DNA of 64,000 bases, from assembly GCF_024699945.1 (NCBI RefSeq), contig NZ_JAJOMY010000003.1, positions 1 through 64,000 on the forward strand. The letters run 5' to 3'. Below the pieces are notes generated by a model. It saw only the letters and a list, made by a program, of their open reading frames with translations. It did not search any database and had not been told where the DNA came from. Positions 13,029-23,333 of this stretch are shown piece after piece. Every line of letters starts with the position of its first letter. Position 1 is the stretch's first letter. A program made the position numbers and the translations under genes. The DNA comes from Phenylobacterium sp. J426. GTDB lineage: Bacteria; Pseudomonadota; Alphaproteobacteria; Caulobacterales; Caulobacteraceae.

Positions 13029-15204
13029 GAAGCGCGCCGTCAGCCCCACTTTCACTGCTGTCGGCGAGCCCGGGGTGATATTGTTGTTGCTGTTGGCGTA
13101 GAGGAAGTAGCGCTTGTCCAGCAGATTCTCGACGTTCACCTGGGCCGTGATCTGGTCGGTGACGTCATAGAACACAGCCGCATCTAGACGGGTGAACCCG
13201 GGCATCACCACCAGATTGTCCGTCGAGGCGTAGCGCTTGCCTTGGTAGATCGCCCCGAGCGCGACACCCAGTTTCGGCGTCACCTCGTACCGGCTCCAAA
13301 GTGAGGCGCTGTGCTTGGGCATGTTCGGCAGGTTGTTACCGGCCCGGACGGTGCCCGAGACGTTGTCGAGGAACTCGCCGTTGGACAGGGTGTAAGCCGC
13401 GACGAAGCTCAGCTGCTCATTCAATTCGCCCGCCGCGCTCAGCTCCACGCCTCGCGTGCGCTGCTTGCCGATCGGCACGGTGGGCGACGCCGCATTGCTG
13501 GGATCGGAGAGCGCCAGCACGTTATCGCGGTCCAGCTGGAAGACCGCCGCAGTTACATTGAAAGACGGGTTGATGTCCCACTTCGCGCCGAGCTCGTAGT
13601 TCTGGAATGTCTCGGGATCTAGGTTTTGATTGCTGATCGATAGGCTGGTGAGCTGGTCGCCGCCACGCGGCTGGTAGGTCTTCGAATAGCCGGCATAGAT
13701 CGATGCGTTCTGCACCGGCTTCCAGATCACCCCCCACTCGCGGGGACCAGAGCGTGTCGGTCACATCGAATTGCCGCTGCTGCCCGGCCGGGAAGCCAAC
13801 CACGCGCCGGTCGGTCACGCGCGTGCGGAAGTCCTCGTAGCGAACGCCCAGCACCAATTTGAGGGCCTCGGTGAGGCCGATCTGGTCCTGGACGTAGCCG
13901 GCCTTGACCGTCGCGACACCCTTGTTGTCGCCGCTCGACGCAGTCTGCGTCCACGTCAAGGGAAGCCGGACGTTAGAGGCGGAGATCGGCACGGTGACCG
14001 AGGCGGCGTTGCCGGCGAAGCGCCCTTCGAAGCGACGGTTATCGGTGATCTGGTGCCCGTATTCCGCACCGGCCAGCACCAGGTGTTCGATCGTCCCGGT
14101 GTTGAACGTCAGGGTCAGATCGGTCTGGCTGATGAAGTTCTTGCGCTCCATCGCGTTGTTGTAGGCCGAAAGGGACACCGTCGTCTGGGCGGCGTTCACT
14201 TCGCCCGGGAAAACGTTTTGGTAGAATTTGTCATAGTTCGCCCAGCGCGTGCGATTTCTGATCGACACGTTGCCGCTGAACCTGTGCTCGATGAAGATGT
14301 TCGCCGCGTCGGTGTCGGTCCACGTGGGGCTGTTGGATGGATCGCCGAAGAACTGGCCCCGCGGAGTCTTCAGCGGTTTGGTCACCGCCAGGCCGGCCCC
14401 GCGGAACTGCGCAGGCACACCACGATCGGCGATGCGGTTGTCTTCGAAATGCTCATAACCGATCTGCACCTCGGTGGCGTCGCCGAGCCGGAACGACCCC
14501 GTCGGATTTACACCCCAGCGCTCATAGTTGACTCCGTCACGATAGCTACCGCTGTCCTGATAGACGCCAATGATACGGACAGCCACGCGGTCATTCACGG
14601 GAAGTCCAAGGTCGCCGCTGATTCGCTTGTGGTCGTAGCCGCCCGCTTCGAGGCGGAGCTCGCGAACGGACTGCCAGCCGGCGACCTTCGTCACCCGATT
14701 GACGACGCCGCCGATGCCGCCGCGCCCGAAGATCATCGCGTTGGGACCCCTGAAGATCTCGAGCCTTTCGATGTTGTAGAGATCGCGATAGGTCTGGACG
14801 TCATCGCGCACGCCATCGACGAAGAAGTCGCCCGTGGTGGCATTGCCGCGGAACACCAGAGTCTCCCGGTTGCCCTCCCCTTGCGCTGAGAAGACGCCCG
14901 GAACGTATCGGATCGCCTCGCCGATATTGCCCGCCGCCTGGTCGTTGATCTGTTTGATCGAGACGACGGTGACAGCCTGCGGAACGTCGATCAGCGCGGT
15001 GTCCGTCCGTGTCCCCGTGGTGCTTCCCGTCACCTTGTAGCTGGTCTTGGATTCCTGCTCGCGGGCTTGAGCGGTCACCGTGACACCGCTGAGGGTATTT
15101 GCGTCAGAGGCCGCGTCGGCCTGCGCCACCCCGGTCCAACAGACTGCCGACGTCGCCGCCAGCAGAGCCACACGCCGATGACCCCCGCCCCTCCGCCACT
15201 CCAC
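13026..15204 (-). CDS. TonB-dependent siderophore receptor, catecholate type (one frameshift as read)
   Basis: About 725 residues. An exported N-terminus (ALLAATSAVCWTGVAQA) precedes a plug domain (DVPQAVTVVSIKQINDQAAGNIGEAIRY cut short; GRGGIGGVVNRV) and a 22-strand type barrel ending VGLTARF with a terminal Phe. The GPNAMIFGRGG and VDGVRDDVQTYRDLYNIERLE patterns are those of Fiu/BfrD-like ferri-catecholate receptors. The frame shifts at CCCCCC 13730-13735 (one extra). The start is a GTG at 15204. An ATG at 15208 becomes the natural start if one G in the following GGGGG run is extra. A Fur-like dyad lies at 15237-15251. Confidence 0.9.
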
Positions 15205-15236
15205 TCATAGCCGAATCCCCCGCGCTCAATTGCGAC

Positions 15237-15251
15237 TGCGAATAGTTCTCA
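15237..15251. promoter_or_regulatory. Fur-like operator upstream of the siderophore receptor
   Basis: TGCGAATAGTTCTCA forms a 7-1-7 type dyad (TGxGAAx-x-xTTCxCA) 33 bp before the receptor start. The pattern matches Fur boxes and supports iron-repressed expression. Not tested. Confidence 0.55.
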
Positions 15252-15360
15252 ATCGTACCCTGCGGAGCTAGTCAAGCGTGAATGTAGCTGGAGAGGTCGG
15301 GGCGCACGGCTGGTAGTTCGAGCCGCGCCCCCACAGGCGCGCCGGGTGAGCGTCCAGATG

Positions 15361-15545
15361 TCAAATCCGCACGATGATGCCTCGGCATCGCAGGTAGGCC
15401 GCCACGCTCCAGGTGAAGCCAACCAAGCCAACGAAGGACAATACAACCGCGAGCAGGGTCTCAGCGCCGGAGCGGGGGGCCGGCCAAAAGCAGACGCGCG
15501 GCGGCCGCGGTCATAGCGGTAAGCACGAGCGAATGGAGGATACCA
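15361..15545 (-). pseudogene. Remnant or frameshifted small membrane protein
   Basis: Two hydrophobic stretches are readable on the minus strand: HSLVLTAMTAAAARLLLAG (about 15535-15480) and, in a frame shifted by one at the CCCCCC/GGGGGG run near 15474-15479, ETLLAVVLSFVGLVGFTWSVAAYL ending at the TCA at 15361. Together they look like a two-helix protein of the kind found beside siderophore receptors. The start could not be fixed and the family is not certain. Confidence 0.4.
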
Positions 15546-16094
15546 GGACACCCCGCCGCCGGCGAAGCGCACGTCGAAGGCGCCGAGGCGTCGTGACCAG
15601 CCGGCTCACATGTTCGGACTGGACTGAGCTACGTGCTCGCGCGCCTGCCGGCGCGCTCGAACAAGCTTTTCGGCGGATCGCCCGTGCGCCGGCCGGCCGG
15701 GCGGGCGGTCGCTGCGCTAGCTGAGGGCTGCGCGCCTGCCCTTCGGCCGGCCTCTAGTCGGCGAACTCAGCGACATCTCTAACCGGCGTAGACATTTTGA
15801 TTGTAGCCGCAAAGTGCAACTGTCAGTGCCGCGCGATAAGAGACACCCGCCTGCGCTCAAGCTTGTGGAAGGTGACGCGATAGATGCCGGCCAGGCCATC
15901 AGGATGGCCGTGTGATGACTGAACTGGCGCCTTGGATCGCGGCTTCCGACCGGTCGGTGTTCGTGGCGACCGGGCCGATGTTATGCAGCGCCGAAGGATC
16001 CGATGGCTGGGCCGCAAGAACCTTTCGGCTGCGTTTTTCCCAGCTCGCGGGAGCGCTCTTGATTCTCAAGCGACTTGAGCATGTATCTTGTTGT
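15546..16094. other. Intergenic stretch, no supportable gene
   Basis: Several short open frames exist on both strands but none shows domain-like or membrane character. The right edge leads into the regulatory dyad at 16095. Confidence 0.35.
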
Positions 16095-16109
16095 TGAGAT
16101 TTATTCTCA
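16095..16109. promoter_or_regulatory. Fur-like operator upstream of the FTR1 fusion
   Basis: TGAGATTTATTCTCA is a perfect dyad (TGAGA...TCTCA, 7-1-7 layout) ending 20 bp before the ATG at 16130. It fits iron-responsive repression of an iron permease. Confidence 0.6.
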
Positions 16110-16129
16110 TGAATCCCCAGGACACTTCG

Positions 16130-18070
16130 ATGTTGGCGCTCGCACGCCTCCTTCTTGCAGTTGCCTTTGTCGGAACCGCCCAACTACCCGACACCGTCAT
16201 GGCACAGAACGCGCCCCCTTCGGCGGAGGTCGCTTGGCGCCTCTTGGACTATATCGCCGTGGATTACCCGGGCGCAGTCTCCAAGGGCAGCATCATCAGC
16301 GAGGCCGAGTATGCGGAGATGCGGGAATTCTCCGCCTCCGTACGCAGCCGTATTGTGACCCTGCCGGCCAGTCCCGCTAAGCCGCAGCTCCTTGCGGAGG
16401 CAAACGCGCTCGTTGCATCGGTCGATCAACGGGCCGAGCCTGCGGACGTGGCGCGACGAGCCCGGACCCTCGCGACGGATCTCCTGAAGGCCTACCCCGT
16501 GCCGCTCGCGCCGCAGGAGGCGCCAGACCTCACAAAGGGCGCGGCCCTGTACGCCGAGCAGTGCGCGTCCTGCCATGGCGCCGCCGGTAGGGGTGACGGC
16601 CCGAACGCGAAAGAGCTTGAGCCGCCGCCAATCGCCTTCACCGACGTGGCGCGCGCAAAGGAGCGGAGTCTCTTCGGCCTCTACCAGGTGATCGGACAGG
16701 GGCTCGACGGCACGGCCATGGCGAGCTTCGCCCACCTCCCGTCTGAAGACCGCTGGGCCGTCGCCTACTATGTGGGGAGCTTTGCCTACTCGCGAGACGA
16801 CGAGCGCGCCGGCGAGCAGGCTTGGCGCGCCGAGCCGCAGTTGCCAGCCGTAGTCCCCGACCTGCAAGTCCTGACCCAGACCACGCCTGCAGCATTGGCC
16901 GCTCGCGTGGGCGAGCCGCAGGCCACCCAGCTCATGGCTTATTTGCGCCGCCATCCCGAGGCTGTAGCGCCCAAGTCGAATGGCGGGCTGGACGTCGCGC
17001 GCCGCAAACTCGCCGACAGCCTGGCGGCCTACCAGGCGGGCGACCGCAAGCGGGCAGAGGAGCTGTCGCTGTCCGCCTATCTTGACGGATTCGAGCCTGT
17101 CGAACCTCTGCTTCGGGTGCGCGACGGCGCCCTGATGGCCAAAGTCGAGGCGACAATGGGCGAGCTCCGGGCGAGCCTTGCCCGCGGCGCGCCGCGTCGG
17201 CCGAAGTGACCGCGCAGGTCGGTGAGCTCAACGCATTGTTCGATAAGGCCGCTGGCGCGCTCGCCCCAGAGCAAGCCAGCGCCGCCTCGAGCTTCCTCGG
17301 CGCCTTCACCATTCTGTTGCGCGAAGGAGTCGAGGCGCTTCTGATCGTGATCGCGATGATCGCCTTCCTGCGCAAGACCGAGCGTCAGGATGTGCTGCCC
17401 TATGTCCATGGCGGCTGGATCGCCGCACTTGCGGCAGGGGGGACTTACCTGGGCGGCGGCGACCTACCTCATCTCGATCAGCGGGGCGAGCCGTGAACTC
17501 ACCGAGGGCTTCGGCTCGCTGGTCTCCGCGATCGTGCTAATCTCGGTGGGCGTGTGGATGCATGGAAAGGCGCAGGCGGGCGCGTGGCAGGCCTATATTC
17601 GCGACAAGCTGTCTTCGGCGCTCTCGAAGCGGTCGGCCTGGTTCCTGTTCCTGCTGGCCTTCGTCGTCGTCTACCGGGAAGTGTTCGAGACCATCCTCTT
17701 CTACGCCGCCCTTTGGAGCCAGGGAGGTCAGCTCGCGATGGTGTCAGGGGCGAGCCTGGCGGTCATCTGTCTGGCGGGGATCGCCTGGGCGCTGCTGAGC
17801 TATAGCAAGCGCCTGCCCATCGCGCAGTTCTTCTCCTATAGCTCGGTCCTCATCGCCGTGCTGGCCGTGGTGCTCGCAGGGAAAGGCGTGGCGGGACTGC
17901 AGGAGGCTGGGATACTGGGCGTGCGCCCCTTCCCCCACCTGCCTCGAATCGAGGTGCTCGGCGTGTTCCCGACCTGGGAAGGGCTCCTGGCTCAGATTCT
18001 GACGCTGACCGCGGTCCTGGTCGGCTTCCGGGCGGCGGGCCGGCGGGCCCAGGCCGCGGCGCGGGCCTAG
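16130..18070 (+). CDS. Cytochrome c-FTR1 iron permease fusion (two frameshifts as read)
   Basis: About 646 residues. The ATG at 16130 has AGGA seven bases upstream and opens a signal peptide (ALARLLLAVAFVG). A cytochrome c domain follows with CASCH (around 16560). Then a helical linker leads into the FTR1 permease with both REXXE motifs (LLREGVEALL near 17315 and YREVFETILF near 17670) and about seven membrane helices. It probably moves Fe(II)/Fe(III) across the inner membrane with heme-linked oxidation. Frame changes fall near 17195 (not in a homopolymer) and at GGGGGG 17437-17442. The first shift could be a real break separating a cytochrome from a permease. Confidence 0.85.
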
Positions 18071-18127
18071 GGACGTTGGCCACCGTGAGGCGGCCGGATC
18101 AGAGCAGAAGCAGTCGGAGGCTTCTGG

Positions 18128-18625
18128 CTAAAGGCGCTTTAGAATGGCCTTCATCTGCGCGATTTCGCGCTTCTGGGACTCCACGATCCCACTAGGGCCG
18201 AAGCACAGTTGACGGATCTCAGCGTCCTTGATCGACGCCTGGCCGCACATCAAAATCGCGCCGGAGTGGTGGGGTATCATGGAGCGAACGAACTGTCGGT
18301 CGCCGACAAACCCTTGGGCGCGAATTCCTGCCAACGAAAGAACGAATACGGCGGCAAAGACGACGTATAGGCCAACATTGAGTTTGGTGTTGCGATACAT
18401 CGACTTCATCGTCAGCAGCATCACTGCGGCCATCGGCGCCCACATCACCAGCGCCATGTAGAAGAAGTTGATGTTCTGGACGAACTCTCCCCAGCTCGAG
18501 ATCATCGCGAACATTGCAATATACATGATGACGAGGCTCAAGGCGAGATTGAGCGCGAGCATCATATAGTGATGCTGTATCATCTGGCGATCCATTGATC
18601 CTTCGATCTTATGTTCTGTCCGCAC
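18128..18625 (-). CDS. DUF305-family membrane protein
   Basis: 165 residues. The GTG at 18625 is chosen because GGAGAGGGAC precedes it; an ATG at 18595 is an alternative. Three to four membrane segments (LALNLALSLVIMYIAMFAMI; MALVMWAPMAAVMLL; LYVVFAAVFVLSLAGI) are followed by the DUF305 signature FVRSMIPHHSGAILMC and a C-terminal EIAQMKAIL. The MxxHH..A..M cluster is a plausible copper/silver ligand set, and such proteins often sit in copper and silver resistance islands. It is convergent with the FTR1 gene. Confidence 0.85.
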   Translation of the reverse strand: MRTEHKIEGSMDRQMIQHHYMMLALNLALSLVIMYIAMFAMISSWGEFVQNINFFYMALVMWAPMAAVMLLTMKSMYRNTKLNVGLYVVFAAVFVLSLAGIRAQGFVGDRQFVRSMIPHHSGAILMCGQASIKDAEIRQLCFGPSGIVESQKREIAQMKAILKRL

Positions 18626-18645
18626 GTCCCTCTCCTATCGCGCTC

Positions 18646-18848
18646 AATTTCTAGATTGTGGCTTCGCCGTAGATGTGCGGCTACAACGCGGCATTATCGG
18701 AAGAGTTCAATCACAAGGCCCAGCTTTAGACTCCACACGCGCACGTGGTGGCAAAGGGATCGTCGGAAGAGTTGCGATCGCAGGCTCTAATCGATCGCGA
18801 TCGGCTGTACGCCGATGAGGTCGACAACAAGCGGCGATCGTAGGCAGC
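18646..18848. other. Intergenic stretch between DUF305 gene and methyltransferase
   Basis: No gene seen. The 11-mer TCGGAAGAGTT occurs twice (about 18697 and 18764), 67 bp apart. It is otherwise unremarkable. Confidence 0.3.
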
Positions 18849-19340
18849 CTATGTCAGCCTGGCCAGTGCGCGGTTCTCAGCACGTATGCGCACCCAAAGC
18901 ATGGCGGCGTTCAAGGCGGAGAATATCAGGGCGTAGGTCGGCAAGCCGAAGGCGATCGGCAGCACCGCAATCTCGGCGACAACGACGGCATAGTTCGGGT
19001 GGGACAGGACGCGATAGGGTCCGCGCCTCACCAGGGGTGCGCCGGGAAGTACAATGATCCGGGTGGTCCAGCGATCTCCCAGCGTTGCGATGACCCAGAT
19101 CCGCAACAGTTGCAGGAGCAAGAAGAGGCTCAGCCAAAGCGGCGCGACCGGCCGGTCCCAGGCCATCATCCAAAGACCGATCAGCCAGGCGGCGTGCAAG
19201 GAGACCACGATAGGATAGTGACCAGACCCCATCTCGACGCCGCCTCTGGCCAGGAGCCTTGCGGAGTTCCGGCGGGCAAGGAGAAGCTCGGCGATCCGTT
19301 GCAGGGTCACGAGGGCCAGGACCGTGACGGACAGGGTCAC
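18849..19340 (-). CDS. Isoprenylcysteine carboxyl methyltransferase-family protein
   Basis: 163 residues with four membrane helices. The family C-terminal signature GPYRVLSHPNYAVVVAEI (around residues 107-125) binds S-adenosylmethionine. Its GTG start overlaps the stop of the upstream type III polyketide synthase (GTGA), so the pair is translationally coupled. In such pairs the enzyme O-methylates the alkylresorcinol or alkylpyrone made by the synthase (family knowledge; substrate here inferred). Confidence 0.85.
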   Translation of the reverse strand: MTLSVTVLALVTLQRIAELLLARRNSARLLARGGVEMGSGHYPIVVSLHAAWLIGLWMMAWDRPVAPLWLSLFLLLQLLRIWVIATLGDRWTTRIIVLPGAPLVRRGPYRVLSHPNYAVVVAEIAVLPIAFGLPTYALIFSALNAAMLWVRIRAENRALARLT

Positions 19341-20410
19341 GCCGCGCGATCCAGGGTGACGGTGCTCGCGGTGAAGCCTGGTCCCAACGCCGTGAGAACC
19401 GAGCGCGGCGGCATGCCAGAGCGCCGAACGCGGTCGAGGACGAACAGCGCGGTCGGGGCGGACATATTGCCATGGTCAGCCAAGACCTCGCGTTCTCGAT
19501 CCAGGCCGCCCTGCGGGATCGACAGCGAAAGCTCCAGCGCCTCGATCACTTTCACGCCGCCGGGATGGCAGATGAACCGGTCTATGTCCTCGACCTCTAG
19601 ATTCTGGCCGCCCAACATCGACGCCATGGCTGGCCGCAGATTGGTTTTGGCGAATGGCGGGATCGCGCGTGCGAAGATCACCCCGAGGCCCGTCGGCTCG
19701 ACCCGCCACCCCATGACATCGAGCGTGGCGGGCCAGGTATGCTCGGCGATCCCAGTCACCTGGGCGAAACCGCCCTCCCCGGCCCGGACCACGCAGGCTG
19801 CAGCGCCATCGCCGAACAGCGCCGTGGCCACGATGTCGGCCTTGCTGAGGTTGTCCAGCCGGAACGCAAGGGAACAAAGCTCGACGGTGACGAAGAGGAC
19901 GATGGCGCCTGGAGTCGCCGCCGCGAGTTTGGCGGCCAGAGCAAGACCGGTCGCGCCGCCGGCGCAGCCGAGACCAAAGACCGGCACACGGGCGGCGTCG
20001 GGTCGGAATTTCATGCGCTCCATCGCGCGCGCCTCCAGACTGGGCGTCGCGATCCCCGTAGACGACACCGTGACGATGACGTCGACGTCGGGGCCGGCGA
20101 GCCCCGCCTCGGCCAGCGCCGCGGAGGCCGCCTGCACGAACAGGTCCGTCGCGCCATCGAGGTAAGCTTCGGTGCGTTCGGGCCAGCCCCGGGGCTCGAA
20201 GTACCATTCGATCGGCCGGATCACCTGCCGGGTACGAACGCCGGCCGAGGTGAAGACCGGAGCCATACGCTCGAACTGCGGAAACTTATCGTAAAACAGG
20301 TCTCGCGCCGCCTGCTCCACTTGCGCTTGCGCCAGCACGTTAGGCGGGGACGCCGTTGCGAGCGACAAGAGGGCCACGGGAGGCGGCATGAACTGTGGAA
20401 TCCTGCGCAT
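19337..20410 (-). CDS. Type III polyketide synthase (chalcone/alkylresorcinol synthase family)
   Basis: 357 residues from the ATG at 20410 (an ATG at 20389 is also possible). The catalytic triad is visible: Cys149 in FGLGCAGG, His282 in CHPGG, Asn315 in GNMSAPT. The family end GPGFTAS is also present. The homodimeric enzyme condenses an acyl-CoA starter with malonyl-CoA units. The open frame extends far upstream to 21433, but that part is antisense to the divergent TonB receptor and lacks family character. It is coupled to the methyltransferase downstream. Confidence 0.93.
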   Translation of the reverse strand: MRRIPQFMPPPVALLSLATASPPNVLAQAQVEQAARDLFYDKFPQFERMAPVFTSAGVRTRQVIRPIEWYFEPRGWPERTEAYLDGATDLFVQAASAALAEAGLAGPDVDVIVTVSSTGIATPSLEARAMERMKFRPDAARVPVFGLGCAGGATGLALAAKLAAATPGAIVLFVTVELCSLAFRLDNLSKADIVATALFGDGAAACVVRAGEGGFAQVTGIAEHTWPATLDVMGWRVEPTGLGVIFARAIPPFAKTNLRPAMASMLGGQNLEVEDIDRFICHPGGVKVIEALELSLSIPQGGLDREREVLADHGNMSAPTALFVLDRVRRSGMPPRSVLTALGPGFTASTVTLDRAA

Positions 20411-20630
20411 GACGTCGTCCGACCTCGACGACGGATTAGGCAAACAGATCGCAGCTCGCAGGGTTCCCGAAGTGACCGATGATCGCAGACACCGTCTTCG
20501 CAAATCGACGCCGGAGGACTGCGCAAGCAAGCCGTTGCGTAGGCCCAGATTGGAGGGTGGCTCGGCGTTCGAATACTCGGTATGGCAACTTTGTTGTGTG
20601 GTTCTGAGGGGGAGAAGCACGGTTGTACGT

Positions 20631-20645
20631 ATATCCCTTAGATAT
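20631..20645. promoter_or_regulatory. Small dyad upstream of TonB receptor
   Basis: ATATC-CCTTA-GATAT lies 11 bp before the ATG at 20657, in the 246-bp divergent promoter region shared with the polyketide synthase. It may be an operator or a leader hairpin; no regulator is implied by the sequence alone. Confidence 0.3.
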
Positions 20646-20656
20646 GGAGAGGTTTC

Positions 20657-22756
20657 ATGCGTTCCAATCGTTTTGCACTTCGCGGCGCGTCCGCGATGTT
20701 CACAGTGCTCGCCCTGGCGCCCGCGCCCGGGTTCGCTCAGTCCACCGCTCCTGAAGCTCTGGAAGAGGTGGTCGTCACAGCAGAGAAGCGCGAGACAAAT
20801 CTGCAGGACACGCCGGTCGCCGTCACGGCGGTCACCGGCGAGACCCTTCGCGCGCTCGGGGTCTCCACCCTCGAGGATCTGCAGGTCTTTACGCCGGGTG
20901 TCACCATCACCAACGACTCGATGGCGATCGTGAACATCCGAGGCATCGGCACCTCGGCCTTCGGTGTCGCCACCGACCCGAGTTCGACGGTCCACTACGA
21001 CGGCGTCTATATTCCGAGGCCGACCACTAGTTACCAGGACATGTTCGACGTGGAGCGCATCGAACTGCTCCGTGGTCCCCAGGGCGTTCTGTTCGGACGC
21101 AACTCCGCCGGCGGCACGCTGAACATCACCTCGCGGGCGCCCACGTCTGAGTTGGAAGGGATACTCAGCGCGACGGTAGGCAACTACGATCGACGGACAT
21201 TCTCCGGCTCCGTGTCCGGGCCGCTTGGCGAGCGCATCCGCGGCCGCCTGACCGTCCTCAAGAACGATCGCGACGGCATCTACGACAATCCGAAGACAGG
21301 CGAAAAATACCAGGACATCGACCGTTTCGCCGCGCGCGCCACGCTCGCAATCGACCTCGCCGAAAACTTCGATCTGACGCTGCGCGCCGACTATGGCCGC
21401 GACCGCGAGACGGGCTATCCGTCCATTCGCCAAAGCTACCCGGCGGACTTCGCGCGGGCCGGCGCGACCATCCCGCGCGGCGAGGACGAGCTGATCCTCG
21501 ACACGCGACCGCGCAACAACGTGGAGAACGGCGGCGTCTCGGCGACCGCTACGTACGTGACGGCTCCCGTGACCCTGAAGTCGATCACTGCCTATCGCGG
21601 CAGCACGGTCAACCAGGTTCTCGACGTAGATGCGACGGACCTCTTCCTACGCAACATCACCCTCTACGAACGGTCGCGCTCCTTCACGCAGGAGCTGCAG
21701 CTTAGCAACAACGAGCCTGAGCGCCTGGAATGGATCGTCGGCGCCTTCTACCTGCGCGAAAAGGCCCGCGACCAGCTGCAGATCCTGGAGCCCGCCCGCA
21801 CCCTCGGCCTGCCCGAAAGCAACGTCACCAATGCGCTGGCGGCCTACGGCCAGGCCACGTTCCGGCTGACCGATCGGCTCCGGCTCACCGGCGGCGCCCG
21901 TTATAGCTACGAGGAAAAGGATTTCGCTTACCGCGTCCTTTCCGGAGGGACCGATGTGGGCGGTGAAGCGGCCAAGGCGTCCTGGCGTGCATGGACCCCG
22001 AAAGTCGGGATTCAGTACGACGTCAGTGAAGACGTGATGGCCTACGCCTCCATCACGCGCGGCTTTAAGTCGGGAGGCTTCCAACTTGGGGACGGCCGGC
22101 CGTTCCGGCCGGAGTATATCTGGAGCTACGAGGGCGGGGTGAAGTCCATGTTCTGGGACCGCCGTGTCCGGGCGAACCTCAGCGTCTTCTACTACGACTA
22201 TACCGACCTGCAGGTGGTTGAGTACATCAACGGGGTGGCCACCACCACCAACGCCGGCAAGGCCACCCTGAAGGGCGGCGAGCTGGAGGTCACGGTGAGG
22301 CCCGTCCGCGGCCTCGACCTGAACGCGACGGCGGCCTACCTCGACGCTGAGTACGACCGCTTCTTCGACAATGGGGTCAGTCTGGCCGGGAACATCCTGC
22401 CGAACGCGCCGCGGTGGAACTTCACAGGGGCCGCACAGTACCGGTGGGAGTTCGTCGACGGGCACAGCCTGACCCTGCGGGGCGACATCGCCTGGCGTGA
22501 TCGCGTCCAATTCAAGCCGAACAACCTGCGCCAGTTTTCGGGCGAGCCGTACACGCTGCTGAACGCCCGGGCGACCTTTGCAACGGCCGGCGATGTCTGG
22601 GAGGTGGCCGTGTTCGGCCGCAATCTTACCGACGAGCGGTACGCGACCTACAAGACCGTCGGAACCGACGCCACCGGAGTCTCGAACCCGGCCCTGCCGC
22701 TCGCCGTCTACGGAGAGCCGCGGCAATATGGTGTGCAGCTCGTGCGCCGGTTCTAG
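20657..22756 (+). CDS. TonB-dependent receptor
   Basis: 699 residues, intact. A signal peptide (MFTVLALAPAPGFAQ) is followed by a TonB box-like EEVVVTAEKRE. The plug has LQDTPVAVTAVTGE and LLRGPQGVLFGRNSAGG, and the barrel ends in VQLVRRF with the C-terminal aromatic residue. It resembles the iron-complex or small-molecule receptors abundant in Caulobacterales; the ligand is unknown. It is transcribed divergently from the polyketide synthase. A strong hairpin terminator follows the stop. Confidence 0.93.
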   Translation: MRSNRFALRGASAMFTVLALAPAPGFAQSTAPEALEEVVVTAEKRETNLQDTPVAVTAVTGETLRALGVSTLEDLQVFTPGVTITNDSMAIVNIRGIGTSAFGVATDPSSTVHYDGVYIPRPTTSYQDMFDVERIELLRGPQGVLFGRNSAGGTLNITSRAPTSELEGILSATVGNYDRRTFSGSVSGPLGERIRGRLTVLKNDRDGIYDNPKTGEKYQDIDRFAARATLAIDLAENFDLTLRADYGRDRETGYPSIRQSYPADFARAGATIPRGEDELILDTRPRNNVENGGVSATATYVTAPVTLKSITAYRGSTVNQVLDVDATDLFLRNITLYERSRSFTQELQLSNNEPERLEWIVGAFYLREKARDQLQILEPARTLGLPESNVTNALAAYGQATFRLTDRLRLTGGARYSYEEKDFAYRVLSGGTDVGGEAAKASWRAWTPKVGIQYDVSEDVMAYASITRGFKSGGFQLGDGRPFRPEYIWSYEGGVKSMFWDRRVRANLSVFYYDYTDLQVVEYINGVATTTNAGKATLKGGELEVTVRPVRGLDLNATAAYLDAEYDRFFDNGVSLAGNILPNAPRWNFTGAAQYRWEFVDGHSLTLRGDIAWRDRVQFKPNNLRQFSGEPYTLLNARATFATAGDVWEVAVFGRNLTDERYATYKTVGTDATGVSNPALPLAVYGEPRQYGVQLVRRF

Positions 22757-22764
22757 GCTTCTTG

Positions 22765-22789
22765 CCCCCTCCGCCCTCGGCGGAGGGGG
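22765..22789 (+). terminator. Hairpin terminator after the TonB receptor
   Basis: CCCCCTCCGCC, loop CTC, GGCGGAGGGGG form a perfect 11-bp stem nine bases after the stop codon, followed by ATCTTT. The T-tract is weak but the stem is strong. Confidence 0.7.
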
Positions 22790-22813
22790 ATCTTTGGGTT
22801 TCGAGAAAAACAG

Positions 22814-23333
22814 ATGCAACATCACCATTTCGCCGCGTTCGCGATCTTGGCCATCGCCGCTCCGGCTTCGGCGCAGACACAGGCGGCGCAGGGCGCCGGC
22901 GGCCGAGGTTCGCAACGTCCTCGACGCGTTCACGACCGCCCTGGAGCAACGCGAGGTTAGAGAGTTGGCGCGGCTCTTCACCCCGGACGCCGCCGTCCTC
23001 GAAGGCGGGCGTTACGAGGGGCCGATCGGTCAATACCTGAACCATCATCTCGGGCCGGAGCTCGCCGCATTCGACAGTTTCGAGATCAAGAATCGCAAGG
23101 TGGACATTCAGGTGCTGGGCGAGGTGGCGTGGGCCCGCGAGGAGCACGGCTACGTCATCCGCGCCAAGGGCCGCCAAGGCGTCATCGAACGGCGCGGGGT
23201 GAGCACGGCCGTCCTGGTGCGAAGCGCCGGCGCCTGGCGCATCGCACAGCTTCACCTGTCCTCAAGGGCCCTGAGAGCGACCCGAGCGCGCCTCCATGCT
23301 GTGGGAGTGAAGCAACGTCCGCTCCCGGATTGA
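22814..23333 (+). CDS. Secreted NTF2-like (SnoaL/DUF4440) protein (one frameshift as read)
   Basis: About 172 residues. The signal peptide HFAAFAILAIAAPASAQ is followed, after one extra G in the run 22891-22893, by the NTF2 fold EVRNVLDAFTTALEQREVRELARLFTPDA (shown in part) and a C-terminal AGAWRIAQLHLSSR. The conserved W near the end is typical of DUF4440. A related N-terminal half occurs at 26614. Function unknown. It is co-oriented with the receptor but beyond its terminator. Confidence 0.75.

Noticed and set aside
13771-14889. Plus-strand frame of 372 codons
   Set aside because: Shadow of the TonB receptor on the minus strand; high-GC codon bias keeps the opposite frame open.
15823-16183. 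Two minus-strand frames upstream of the FTR1 gene
   Set aside because: No domain or export signal; they overlap the Fur-like dyad and FTR1 leader.
20411-21433. N-terminal extension of the polyketide synthase to 698 residues
   Set aside because: The extra part is antisense to the divergent TonB receptor and lacks similarity to any PKS; the usual length of about 350 residues fits the start at 20410.
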